A DNA stretch of 64,000 bases from contig CAUDEL010000003.1 in assembly GCA_958448555.1 (NCBI GenBank), positions 36,147-100,146 on the forward strand. The letters run 5' to 3'. Positions 1-9,394 of this stretch are shown one piece after another; position 1 is the stretch's first letter; every line of letters begins with the position of its first letter. The translations under genes were made by a program, and so were the position numbers. The stretch is from Limiplasma sp958448555. GTDB taxonomy: Bacteria; Bacillota; Clostridia; Christensenellales; Aristaeellaceae. The notes under the pieces are model-generated. The model was not told the origin of the DNA and searched no databases. It saw only the letters and a program-made list of their open reading frames with translations.

Positions 1-730
1 ACCGCGCGGGACCGGGGGGAGGCGTTTGGACGGGACGGCGGGAGTAGATGCCGGTCTTGATTTCGTGAATGTAGGCGTCGATGAGGGGGATGGCGGGAGC
101 GGCCAGGGCGTCCCGAACGGCCTGTTCCCGGTCATAATCGAGCTGGCGGAAGCGAATTTCAAAAGGTCCGTCCCCTTCCGCCCCTTCCAGCAGGGCATAG
201 CAGCATTTGGGGATGCCCATGGCGTTTCCGACGCTGCCGGTATTGAACACGATGCCCGGCGTTACCGTGCGCAGGCCCTGGCGATGCGCGTCGGCGTAGC
301 CTACCGCGTCGTAGCGCCCTCCCTCAGGGGATTGAAAAAACGGTTCAAACAGCGCGGCGTCGCCTTGAATGGGGATGAGCTTCTCCATCAGGGGGCGACC
401 ATGGAACAGTCGGATGCGGCGGCCGCTGAGGCGAAGCTCATATTCCATGGGCAGGCCGCAGAGCCGCTTCATGCGTTCGGGGCCGAGCTGCTCCCAGTAA
501 TAGGAATCAGGCGCAAACTGTTTTTTTCCCACGCCAAGGTCCCAGTTGCCGCCCAGCACGACCTCGCAGTGCGCCATGGCCCAGTCAAAGGTGAAGTCGT
601 TGCTGGGGCCCTTGCCCACGATATCGCCCAGGCACAGCACGCGGTCCGGGTGAATCAGCCTAAGGTCGCGTTCGAGCGCGAGGGTGGCGGGGCGGTTTCC
701 ATGAAGGTCCGCGACCAGGGCGATGCGCAC
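1..730 (-). CDS. Metallophosphoesterase (calcineurin-like, YfcE/MJ0936 type), 3' end cut by the window
   Basis: Predicted two-metal phosphodiesterase or phosphatase of the Metallophos_2 family; the substrate is unknown. Reading from a GTG at 730, the protein starts VRIALVADLHGN and shows the family motifs in order: DLHGN, GDIVGKGP, GNWD, LFHG and NTGSVGN. The usual GHTH motif is replaced by GYADAH, so one metal ligand differs from the textbook pattern; related clostridial proteins may share this variant, but I cannot confirm it. The start was chosen because AGGAGG lies 8 nt upstream of the GTG. The nearby ATG at 737 is in another frame. The gene is transcribed divergently from the secreted protein at 854. 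No stop codon is reached before base 1. Confidence 0.85.
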   Translation of the reverse strand, partial: MRIALVADLHGNRPATLALERDLRLIHPDRVLCLGDIVGKGPSNDFTFDWAMAHCEVVLGGNWDLGVGKKQFAPDSYYWEQLGPERMKRLCGLPMEYELRLSGRRIRLFHGRPLMEKLIPIQGDAALFEPFFQSPEGGRYDAVGYADAHRQGLRTVTPGIVFNTGSVGNAMGIPKCCYALLEGAEGDGPFEIRFRQLDYDREQAVRDALAAPAIPLIDAYIHEIKTGIYSRRPVQTPPPGPAR

Positions 731-762
731 GGGGCATGCCTCCTTCAGAGGTTTCTGAGCGA

Positions 763-791
763 AGTATACCAAAAGCAGCTCCTGCTGGCAA
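763..791 (-). promoter_or_regulatory. Sigma-A promoter for the phosphoesterase
   Basis: On the minus strand, a -35 TTGCCA and a -10 TATACT are separated by 17 nt, just upstream of the GTG start at 730. Confidence 0.6.
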
Positions 792-797
792 GGCGGA

Positions 798-826
798 TTG
801 CGAAAAGAAGCGCGGCATGCTACAAT
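798..826 (+). promoter_or_regulatory. Sigma-A promoter for the 854 gene
   Basis: A -35 TTGCGA and a -10 TACAAT are separated by 17 nt and end 27 nt before the ATG at 854. It is back to back with the minus-strand promoter at 763-791. Confidence 0.6.
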
Positions 827-853
827 GGTTGCATCAGGAAGGGAGGACAGGGC

Positions 854-1480
854 ATGAGATTTTTCAGGGCGCTCGCACTTTCGCTAAGCCTGGTACTGCT
901 GGCCGTTCCTGCTCTGTCGGAGGAGACGTTCGCGACCTGCCAGATTCCGCAGGGCGCGGAGTCCCTGTTTGTGACCGAGGCCGGCGCCTTTGAGGCGCCG
1001 GACGGGCTGGAGGGTATGTACGCGCTGATGCTGGACGCCAATTCGCTCAGCGACGTCTATCTCACCCGCATGCGGTACGGGCGTGCGCTGGCCAGCATCA
1101 GCTGCACCAGCGGCGTGGAGCCGGGGACGGCGCAGGAGCTTCTCTCGCTCTGGCCCGACGTAGCCGCCCGCATCGCGCAGGAGGCGTTGTATGTCAACGA
1201 TGATCCCTCCTGCGCGCAGGTGGATACGGTCTTTGGCTACGAGGCGATGGTCATCTCCACCGACATCGCCGTGGGGGAGCAGAGCATGACGCTGCTGGAT
1301 GCCTGGTGCGTCGCGTTTTATAACGGGCCGGACCTGATTGAGGTCTGGACGGTCTATCCGTCGGCCCCCGCCTATCTCTATGACGGCGAAGCGGCACAGG
1401 AGCTGGAGAGCGACCGGGCGGACCTTGAGGCGTTTATCGCCAGCCTGAGCTTTCCTTCCTACGATACGCAGGAAGAATGA
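854..1480 (+). CDS. Secreted protein of unknown function
   Basis: 208 residues. I do not recognise the family. The N-terminus (MRFFRALALSLSLVLLAVPA) is a clear Sec signal peptide with likely cleavage after ALS. The mature part has four cysteines (in the segments ATCQIP, SISCTS, PSCAQV and AWCVAF) and no membrane segment, so it is probably exported. The ATG at 854 was chosen because GGGAGG lies about 7 nt upstream and the signal peptide begins exactly there; the open frame extends further upstream only as an antisense shadow of the phosphoesterase. It is followed after 15 nt by a glycosyltransferase, so the two are probably co-transcribed. Confidence 0.7.
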   Translation: MRFFRALALSLSLVLLAVPALSEETFATCQIPQGAESLFVTEAGAFEAPDGLEGMYALMLDANSLSDVYLTRMRYGRALASISCTSGVEPGTAQELLSLWPDVAARIAQEALYVNDDPSCAQVDTVFGYEAMVISTDIAVGEQSMTLLDAWCVAFYNGPDLIEVWTVYPSAPAYLYDGEAAQELESDRADLEAFIASLSFPSYDTQEE

Positions 1481-1495
1481 AGGGAGTGCGGCTGA

Positions 1496-2431
1496 ATGGA
1501 GACTTTGAGCGTCGTGGTGCCCTGCCTCAACGAGCAGGAGGCAGTCCCCCTTTTTTATGAGGCCTTTTTCAGGGAAACCGCCGGCATGGATGTTTCCTTC
1601 GAGATCTGGTTCGTGGACGACGGAAGCACCGACGGCACGCTGGAGGCGGTCAGGCGCCTGCGGAAGAGGGACCCGCGGGTGAAGTACATCTCCTTCTCGC
1701 GCAATTTCGGCAAGGAAAGCGCCATGTTTGCAGGCATGGAGGCCGCCGCGGGCGACTATGTGGCCATCATGGACGTGGACCTGCAGGACCCCCCCTCTTT
1801 GCTTCCCGACATGCTCAGGGGCATCCGGGAGGAAGGGTACGACTGCGTGGCCACCCGGCGCGTGACGCGGCAGGGCGAGCCGAAGGTGCGCAGCTTCTTT
1901 GCGCGGGCGTTCTACCGCCTCATCAACCGCATCTCCCGTACCGAGATCGTGGACGGCGCGCGCGATTACCGCCTGATGACCAGGCAGATGGTCAAAAGCA
2001 TCCTCTCGCTCAAAGAGGTCAGCCGCTTTTCAAAGGGCATCTTCAGCTGGGTGGGCTACCGCACCAAATGGCTGGAATATGAAAACATCCAGCGCGTCGC
2101 GGGGGAGACGAAATGGTCGTTTTGGAAGCTGCTTTTGTATTCCATCGACGGCATCATCGGCTTTTCCACCGCGCCGCTGGCCATTGCTTCGGTGGTTGGG
2201 GTTCTGTTCTGCCTGATCGCCTTTATCCTCATTTTGTTCTTTTTCATCAAGACCATCATCTGGGGCGATCCCGTGGCGGGCTTTCCGGCCACCATCTGCA
2301 TCATTTTGCTTTTGGGCGGCATCCAGCTCTTCTGCGTGGGCATCCTGGGCCAGTATCTGAGCAAGACCTATCTGGAAACCAAGAAGCGGCCCATCTATAT
2401 CGCCCGGGACATCCAGGGCAAGGACGGCTGA
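1496..2431 (+). CDS. Family 2 glycosyltransferase, GtrB/DPM1-like, membrane-anchored
   Basis: 311 residues. This class transfers a sugar from a nucleotide donor to undecaprenyl phosphate on the cytoplasmic face of the membrane. The GT-A domain is at residues 1-230, with the nucleotide-binding DDGSTDG at about 41-47 and an intact metal-binding DVD (93-95) in DVDLQDP. Two hydrophobic segments near 230-260 and 265-295 form the C-terminal anchor typical of GtrB and YkcC-type proteins. The start is an ATG with GGGAG upstream. Context: it follows a secreted protein and ends before the clpB promoter. GtrA-like partners are encoded at 5343 and 16780. The sugar and the acceptor are not known. Confidence 0.85.
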   Translation: METLSVVVPCLNEQEAVPLFYEAFFRETAGMDVSFEIWFVDDGSTDGTLEAVRRLRKRDPRVKYISFSRNFGKESAMFAGMEAAAGDYVAIMDVDLQDPPSLLPDMLRGIREEGYDCVATRRVTRQGEPKVRSFFARAFYRLINRISRTEIVDGARDYRLMTRQMVKSILSLKEVSRFSKGIFSWVGYRTKWLEYENIQRVAGETKWSFWKLLLYSIDGIIGFSTAPLAIASVVGVLFCLIAFILILFFFIKTIIWGDPVAGFPATICIILLLGGIQLFCVGILGQYLSKTYLETKKRPIYIARDIQGKDG

Positions 2432-2442
2432 AAGCGCCGGGG

Positions 2443-2471
2443 ATCGCCGCTTGCCGAGGGTGAGCGGCGAT
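2443..2471 (+). terminator. Possible terminator after the GtrB-like gene
   Basis: A 9-bp perfect stem, ATCGCCGCT pairing with AGCGGCGAT, begins 11 nt after the stop codon. The downstream sequence TGCCCTTTAT has only a weak T-run, so this is tentative. Confidence 0.4.
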
Positions 2472-2551
2472 TGCCCTTTATGCTGAGCGCACGCAAAAGT
2501 TATCGGGTGGGAATGTTGTCAGTATGTTCCCATCTTTTTTTGTCCACCCTA

Positions 2552-2579
2552 TTGACAAGCGTCAAAACCATGCTATACT
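2552..2579 (+). promoter_or_regulatory. Sigma-A promoter of clpB
   Basis: A consensus -35 TTGACA and a -10 TATACT are separated by 16 nt. The spacer also holds a CGTCAAA half-heptad. It lies 82 nt upstream of the clpB start, directly before the CtsR-like operator. Confidence 0.75.
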
Positions 2580-2588
2580 ACAAACGAA

Positions 2589-2605
2589 GGTCAAAGTTAG
2601 TCAAT
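2589..2605 (+). promoter_or_regulatory. CtsR heptad operator upstream of clpB
   Basis: A direct repeat GGTCAAA-N3-AGTCAAT sits 10 nt after the -10 box. The known CtsR operator in Firmicutes is a tandem RGTCAAA heptad with a 3-nt spacer; this site matches 13 of 14 heptad positions. It overlaps the expected transcription start, a normal place for repression. This implies heat-shock control by CtsR, whose gene is not in this window. Confidence 0.8.
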
Positions 2606-2661
2606 AGCTTTTACCTTCATCAAAAACCATTGATCCCCCTCAATCGAAGGAGGCGTTTGAT

Positions 2662-5283
<2,622 letters not shown>

Positions 5284-5293
5284 GACAGACAGA

Positions 5294-5334
5294 GCCCCCG
5301 GCGAGGGATATGCTCCTTCGCCGGGGGCTGTTTT
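5294..5334 (+). terminator. Intrinsic terminator of clpB
   Basis: An 11-bp perfect GC-rich stem (GCCCCCGGCGA with TCGCCGGGGGC) is followed by TGTTTT, directly after the clpB stop codon. The converging gene at 5343-5783 ends just beyond it. Confidence 0.85.
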
Positions 5335-5342
5335 GCGTTCCG

Positions 5343-5783
5343 CTACCGGCGGAACGTCCAGTATTTGTTGACGAAAAAATTCACGGGAATGGTGATGCAC
5401 AGATTGAGCACCGGCGCCAGGGCCTCCGGGATGCCGACCGCCTCCACCCAGAAAACCAGCAGCACCGAGTCCAGCACGAAGGTGCCCCCGTAGGCTGTCA
5501 GGGATTTGAAATACAGCGCCACATGCCTGGAAAACGGCCGCTTCTGCCCGCCGCCGAAGACGCAGCGGTTGTTCCAGTAGTAGGCGTTGATGACGCTGAT
5601 GACAAGTCCCAGAAGGTTGGCGGCCAGATAGTGCATCCCCAGCGCGTTCAGCGCGAGCTGGTAGACTGCCAGCGAAATCAGCGTATTGGACACGCCCACG
5701 ATGCCGAATTTCACGAATTGCCAGCATTTGGCGATCCATGGCCTTTGCATCGCGTGGCGCCAAAGGGCGCGAAAACGTTCCAT
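5343..5783 (-). CDS. GtrA-like membrane protein
   Basis: 146 residues with four hydrophobic segments, the GtrA/PF04138 topology. The family is thought to help move undecaprenyl-linked sugars across the membrane, although the flippase role is largely inferred. Family signs are the N-terminal FVKFGIVGVSNTLISL, the central YYWNNRCVF (typical xYxWNxxxxF) and the C-terminal VNFFVNKYWTF. The start has GGGGAGAGGGGGG upstream. It converges on clpB and is transcribed divergently from the amino-sugar operon at 5911. With the GtrB-like transferases at 1496 and 8444 it probably serves lipid-linked sugar export. Confidence 0.85.
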   Translation of the reverse strand: MERFRALWRHAMQRPWIAKCWQFVKFGIVGVSNTLISLAVYQLALNALGMHYLAANLLGLVISVINAYYWNNRCVFGGGQKRPFSRHVALYFKSLTAYGGTFVLDSVLLVFWVEAVGIPEALAPVLNLCITIPVNFFVNKYWTFRR

Positions 5784-5824
5784 GACGGCCCCCCTCTCCC
5801 CGCCGGAGCGGGCATGCTTGTGCC

Positions 5825-5853
5825 ATTGTACCGCAACGCGCCGTTGTTGACAA
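5825..5853 (-). promoter_or_regulatory. Promoter of the GtrA-like gene
   Basis: On the minus strand, TTGTCA and TACAAT are separated by 17 nt. The -35 box overlaps the -35 box of the plus-strand promoter at 5847-5874. Confidence 0.5.
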
Positions 5854-5874
5854 TCCCTGAGGAAACATTATAAT
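5847..5874 (+). promoter_or_regulatory. Promoter of the amino-sugar/glycan operon
   Basis: A consensus TTGACA and TATAAT are separated by 16 nt, 36 nt before the aminotransferase start. It is likely to drive the long co-directional string of genes that follows, in which gaps are small or genes overlap. Confidence 0.75.
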
Positions 5875-5910
5875 GAAATGGAATTTGCCTGAGGCGGGGG
5901 AGCGGGTTTT

Positions 5911-7017
5911 ATGGCGCGGGTGAGGATTCCGGCAAACGATCTCAAGCGGCCCTTTGAATTGCATGCCGCCGAATATGAAAAAAAGGCGCTGGAGGTGCTC
6001 CGCAGCGGATGGTACATTCTGGGCAAGGAGGTTGCCTCGTTTGAGGAAGCCTTTGCCGCCTATCTCGGGGCCAGATGCTGCGTAGGGCTGGCCAGCGGTC
6101 TGGACGCGCTGTGGATGGCATTTCGGCTGCTGGGCATCGGGCCGGGGGACGAGGTCATCGTCTGCGCAAACGCCTATATCGCCTGCGTGATGGGCATCAC
6201 CATCAACGGCGCCTCGCCCGTGTTTGTCGAGCCGGACGCGTATGACAACATCGACGCCGGCCGCATCGAGGCCGCCGTCACGCCCAGAACCAGGGCCATT
6301 TTGGCCGTGCATCTCTTCGGCCAGACCTGCGATATGGACCAGATCGGCCGGATCGTGCAAAAATACGGCCTCCGGCTGGTGGAGGACTGCGCCCAGAGCC
6401 ACGGCACCCTGTTTCACGGGAAACAGTCCGGCACCTTCGGCGACATCGGCTGCTTCAGCTTCTATCCCACCAAGGGCCTGGGGGCCTTCGGCGACGGCGG
6501 TTGCATCGTGACCGACGACGAGGAGCTTGCCGGGCGGTGCCGGGCGCTTCGCAACTACGGCAGCCGCGTCAAGTACCACAACGAGGTCGTGGGCGCCAAC
6601 AGCCGCCTGGACGAGCTTCAGGCCGGGCTGCTTCATGTCAAGCTGGGCTATCTTAATGAGCTCAACGCGGAGCGCCGCCAGATCGCCCGGCGCTACCTGG
6701 AAGGGCTTGACACGGAATTTCTCACGCTGCCCAAGGTGCGGCCGGGCGTGGAAAGCACGTGGCATCAGTTCGTCATCCACAGCCCGCACCGCGACGCGCT
6801 CAAGGCGTGGCTTTTGGAAAACGGCATCGGCAGCGAGATCCACTATCCCATTCCGCCGCATCTGAGCGAGGCCTACCGCTACCTGGGCCATCATGAGGGC
6901 GATTTCCCCATCACCGAAAAAAACGCCCGCGAGGTGCTCAGCCTGCCGATGTTCAACGGACTGCGCGAGGACGAACAGGCCTTCGTGATCGACACCATCA
7001 ACCGCTTCCGCCCGTAA
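5911..7017 (+). CDS. DegT/DnrJ/EryC1/StrS-family PLP-dependent sugar aminotransferase
   Basis: 368 residues, the usual family size. These enzymes put an amino group on a keto-sugar nucleotide. Visible family features are RSGWYILGKEVASFE at the N-terminus, LASGLDALWMAF (phosphate-binding turn), LVEDCAQSHG (PLP ring contact) and SFYPTKGLGAFGDGG, whose lysine forms the PLP Schiff base. The next genes encode an acyltransferase and a FdtA-like 3,4-ketoisomerase, so the most likely role is FdtB/QdtB-like amination at C3 of dTDP-3-keto-6-deoxyhexose. This is inferred from neighbours; the exact sugar cannot be read from sequence alone. dTDP-glucose synthesis genes (rmlA, rmlB) are not in the window. 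It is the first gene after the promoter at 5847. Confidence 0.88.
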   Translation: MARVRIPANDLKRPFELHAAEYEKKALEVLRSGWYILGKEVASFEEAFAAYLGARCCVGLASGLDALWMAFRLLGIGPGDEVIVCANAYIACVMGITINGASPVFVEPDAYDNIDAGRIEAAVTPRTRAILAVHLFGQTCDMDQIGRIVQKYGLRLVEDCAQSHGTLFHGKQSGTFGDIGCFSFYPTKGLGAFGDGGCIVTDDEELAGRCRALRNYGSRVKYHNEVVGANSRLDELQAGLLHVKLGYLNELNAERRQIARRYLEGLDTEFLTLPKVRPGVESTWHQFVIHSPHRDALKAWLLENGIGSEIHYPIPPHLSEAYRYLGHHEGDFPITEKNAREVLSLPMFNGLREDEQAFVIDTINRFRP

Positions 7018-7026
7018 AGGAGAGCC

Positions 7027-8031
7027 ATGGATACGTTTCACCTCTTACCCTACGACCCTTCGTGGGATGAAAAATGGGACCGCTTCGTGATGGAGGGGTC
7101 CGTGAACGGCACCTTTTTGCACACGCGCCGTTTTTTGGGCTACCATCCGCAGGGCCGCTTCGAGGATGCGTCCCTTATGGCGCTGGACGGACAGGAGCTG
7201 GTGGCCGTCTGTCCCGCCGCGGCGCAGACGGTGGACGGGGTGCGCATGCTGCGCTCCCATCCCGGCAGCACCTTTGGCGGGCCGGTGATCTCCCCGGCGC
7301 TCCTTCGCGCGCCGCGGCTGGTGGCGCTGACGGAGCAGCTGGACGCATTTTGGATGCAGCAGGGCTTTGGCGCGGCCGAGCTCAGGCTCACCAGCGACCT
7401 GTTCAGCACCCTACCCACCGACGCGCTGCAATACGCGCTCTACCACGCGGGCTACACGGACGAACTGGAGATCGCCGCCTATGTGTCCATCGCGGGCCGC
7501 ACGCACGAGGAGCTGGTGGCCGCCTACAGCTTCAACAAGCGCTATGACCTCAAAAAGTGCGTCAAGGCCGGGCTTTCCGACCGCCCCTTGCATACGCGGG
7601 AGGAGCTGGCGGCCTTTTACGGCCTGCTGTGCCAGAACCTAAAAAAATTTGACGCCACGCCCGTGCATACCCTGGCGGAGCTGGCGGATTTTCATGACGC
7701 AAGGCTGCGCGATGAGGCGCGCTTTCTGGGCGTGTTTACCCCGGATGGCGAGATGGTTGCGGGCGCGTGCCTGTTCTGGTTTCGTCAGGCGCGCGTTTTG
7801 CATACGCAGTACCTGGCCACGGCGCCCATGAAGGGCTGCGTGCCCTCCACGTACCTCTACGACAGTGTGGTGCGCGAAGGGCTGGCGCTGGGCGCCAGGT
7901 GCGTTTCCTTCGGCACCAGCACGCACGACCGGGGAAGGGTGCTCAATACCGGCCTGATTCAAAACAAGGAGGGCTACGGCGCCCTCCATTCGCTCAACCG
8001 CATCTATACCAAAGCATACCGGGAGGAATGA
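7027..8031 (+). CDS. GNAT/FemAB-like acyltransferase, probable amino-sugar N-acyltransferase
   Basis: 334 residues with the two-lobed GNAT fold of the FemAB/Acetyltransf_6 class. Signs are the N-terminal WDRFV...NGTFLHTRRFLGYH, a central FNKRYDLKKCVKAGL segment and a C-terminal acyl-CoA-like half (GEMVAGACLFWF, then HTQYLATAPMKG, then STHDRGRVLNTGLIQNKEGYGA). It starts 9 nt after the aminotransferase with AAAGGAG upstream. Lying between the aminotransferase and the ketoisomerase, it is the best candidate to acylate the new amino group. Known FdtC/QdtC enzymes are left-handed beta-helix proteins, so this would be a different fold doing the same step. The acyl group is unknown; an aminoacyl group is possible because FemAB relatives use aminoacyl-tRNA. 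Confidence 0.7.
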   Translation: MDTFHLLPYDPSWDEKWDRFVMEGSVNGTFLHTRRFLGYHPQGRFEDASLMALDGQELVAVCPAAAQTVDGVRMLRSHPGSTFGGPVISPALLRAPRLVALTEQLDAFWMQQGFGAAELRLTSDLFSTLPTDALQYALYHAGYTDELEIAAYVSIAGRTHEELVAAYSFNKRYDLKKCVKAGLSDRPLHTREELAAFYGLLCQNLKKFDATPVHTLAELADFHDARLRDEARFLGVFTPDGEMVAGACLFWFRQARVLHTQYLATAPMKGCVPSTYLYDSVVREGLALGARCVSFGTSTHDRGRVLNTGLIQNKEGYGALHSLNRIYTKAYREE

Positions 8032-8034
8032 GCC

Positions 8035-8451
8035 ATGCGCACCGATTCGGTCCACATGCTGGAGTTTCCCCAGCATGGCGACGAGCGCGGCCATCTGGTG
8101 GTGGTCGAGGGTCTCAAGGACATCCCCTTTGAAATCAAACGGGTGTTTTACATCTACGGAAGCGATGCCGACGTGGTGCGCGGCTGCCACGCCAACCGAA
8201 AGAGCGAGTTCGTGCTCATCAACGTGGCGGGGCACAGCAAGGTGCGCGTGCGCGACGGCGTGGGCAACGAGGCGGTCTTTTCCATCAACCGGCCGCACAC
8301 GGGGCTGTACCTTCCCAGAATGGTGTGGAAGGACATGTACGATTTTTCGCCCGATTCCGTGCTGCTGGTGCTCTCCAGCGAGCCCTATGACGCGGACGAG
8401 TACATCCGCGATTACGACGCCTTTGTGCGGGAGGTGAACGGCCGTGCCTAA
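8035..8451 (+). CDS. FdtA/QdtA-like sugar-nucleotide 3,4-ketoisomerase (cupin)
   Basis: 138 residues, one cupin domain. FdtA-type enzymes convert dTDP-4-keto-6-deoxyglucose into the 3-keto isomer that a DegT aminotransferase then aminates. Family features visible are DERGHLVVVEG near the N-terminus, FEIKRVFYIYG, GCHANRKSEFVLINVAG (with the catalytic-type histidine in GCHA) and a C-terminal MVWKDMYDFSPDSVLLVLSS. GGGAGG precedes the ATG, and only 3 nt separate it from the acyltransferase stop. Its end overlaps the next gene. Stereochemistry at C4 (Fuc3N or Qui3N series) cannot be decided from the sequence. Confidence 0.88.
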   Translation: MRTDSVHMLEFPQHGDERGHLVVVEGLKDIPFEIKRVFYIYGSDADVVRGCHANRKSEFVLINVAGHSKVRVRDGVGNEAVFSINRPHTGLYLPRMVWKDMYDFSPDSVLLVLSSEPYDADEYIRDYDAFVREVNGRA

Positions 8452-9394
8452 GATGAGCATCGTCGTGCCCGTGTACTACAACGCCGAAAACCTGCCCCCG
8501 CTCTATGACGACCTCAAGCAAAAGGTGCTGGATGTGGCGGATTGCGACATCGAGCTGATCTTCGTGGACGACGGCAGCGGCGACAACAGCTACGAGGTCA
8601 TGTGTGAGCTGGCCCGAAAGGACGGTCGCATCCGCGTCTTTCACCTCTCGCGCAACTTCGGAAGCGACGCGGCGACGCTCTGCGGCCTGGTCAACGCCAC
8701 GGGCGACTGCGCGGTGGTCAAGGCCGCCGACCTCCAGGAGCCCAGCGAAATGCTGCTGGACATGTACCGTAGCTGGCAGAGCGGCAACAATGTGGTGCTG
8801 GCCGTGCGCGAGGGCCGGGAGGAAAGCCGCTCGCAGGAGTTTTTTGCGGACCTGTACTATGCCATGACCCGCAGATTTGCCCTGCCGGGCATGCCCAAAA
8901 AGGGCTTTGACGTGTTCCTTGTGGACCGGCGCGTCATCGAGGTGCTCAAGCGCATGGACGAGCCCAACAGCGCGCTCACCGGCCAGATCCTCTGGAGCGG
9001 CTTCAAGACCGGCGTGGTCACCTACATCCGCCGGGAGCGCAAGATCGGCAAGAGCCGCTGGACGCTGAAAAAGAAGATCCGGCTGGTGGCCGACACGCTG
9101 TTCAGCTTCTCCACCCTGCCCATCACGATCGTGACGGGGCTTGGGTTTGTGTCGGTGATCGTCTCGGTCATCTGGGCCATCGACGCGCTGGTGTCCAAGC
9201 TCACCGGCCGCATTGACGTGACCGGCTGGACCATGATGTTTATCTTCCAGCTCCTCAGCTTCGGGGTGGTCATGATGACGCTGGGCCTTCTGGGCGCGTA
9301 CCTGTGGCGCACCTTTGACGCCTCCCGCCGTCGCCCGCCCTATCTGGTGGAGATTGCCGACGGTCAGAAGGAAGAAAAGGAGAGACGCTTATGA
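8444..9394 (+). CDS. Family 2 glycosyltransferase, GtrB-like, with altered DxD motif
   Basis: 316 residues: a GT-A domain followed by two C-terminal hydrophobic segments (about 225-250 and 265-290). The predicted role is sugar transfer to a polyprenyl phosphate. VDDGSGDN is present near 41-48. In the equivalent of DVDLQDP the sequence is KAADLQEP, so the first aspartate of DxD is alanine 94. This may change metal binding or activity. The GTG at 8444 was chosen because GGAGG lies about 9 nt upstream; an ATG at 8453 is possible but badly spaced. It overlaps the ketoisomerase gene by 8 nt and the next membrane protein by 4 nt, so translation is probably coupled. Confidence 0.82.
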   Translation: MPKMSIVVPVYYNAENLPPLYDDLKQKVLDVADCDIELIFVDDGSGDNSYEVMCELARKDGRIRVFHLSRNFGSDAATLCGLVNATGDCAVVKAADLQEPSEMLLDMYRSWQSGNNVVLAVREGREESRSQEFFADLYYAMTRRFALPGMPKKGFDVFLVDRRVIEVLKRMDEPNSALTGQILWSGFKTGVVTYIRRERKIGKSRWTLKKKIRLVADTLFSFSTLPITIVTGLGFVSVIVSVIWAIDALVSKLTGRIDVTGWTMMFIFQLLSFGVVMMTLGLLGAYLWRTFDASRRRPPYLVEIADGQKEEKERRL

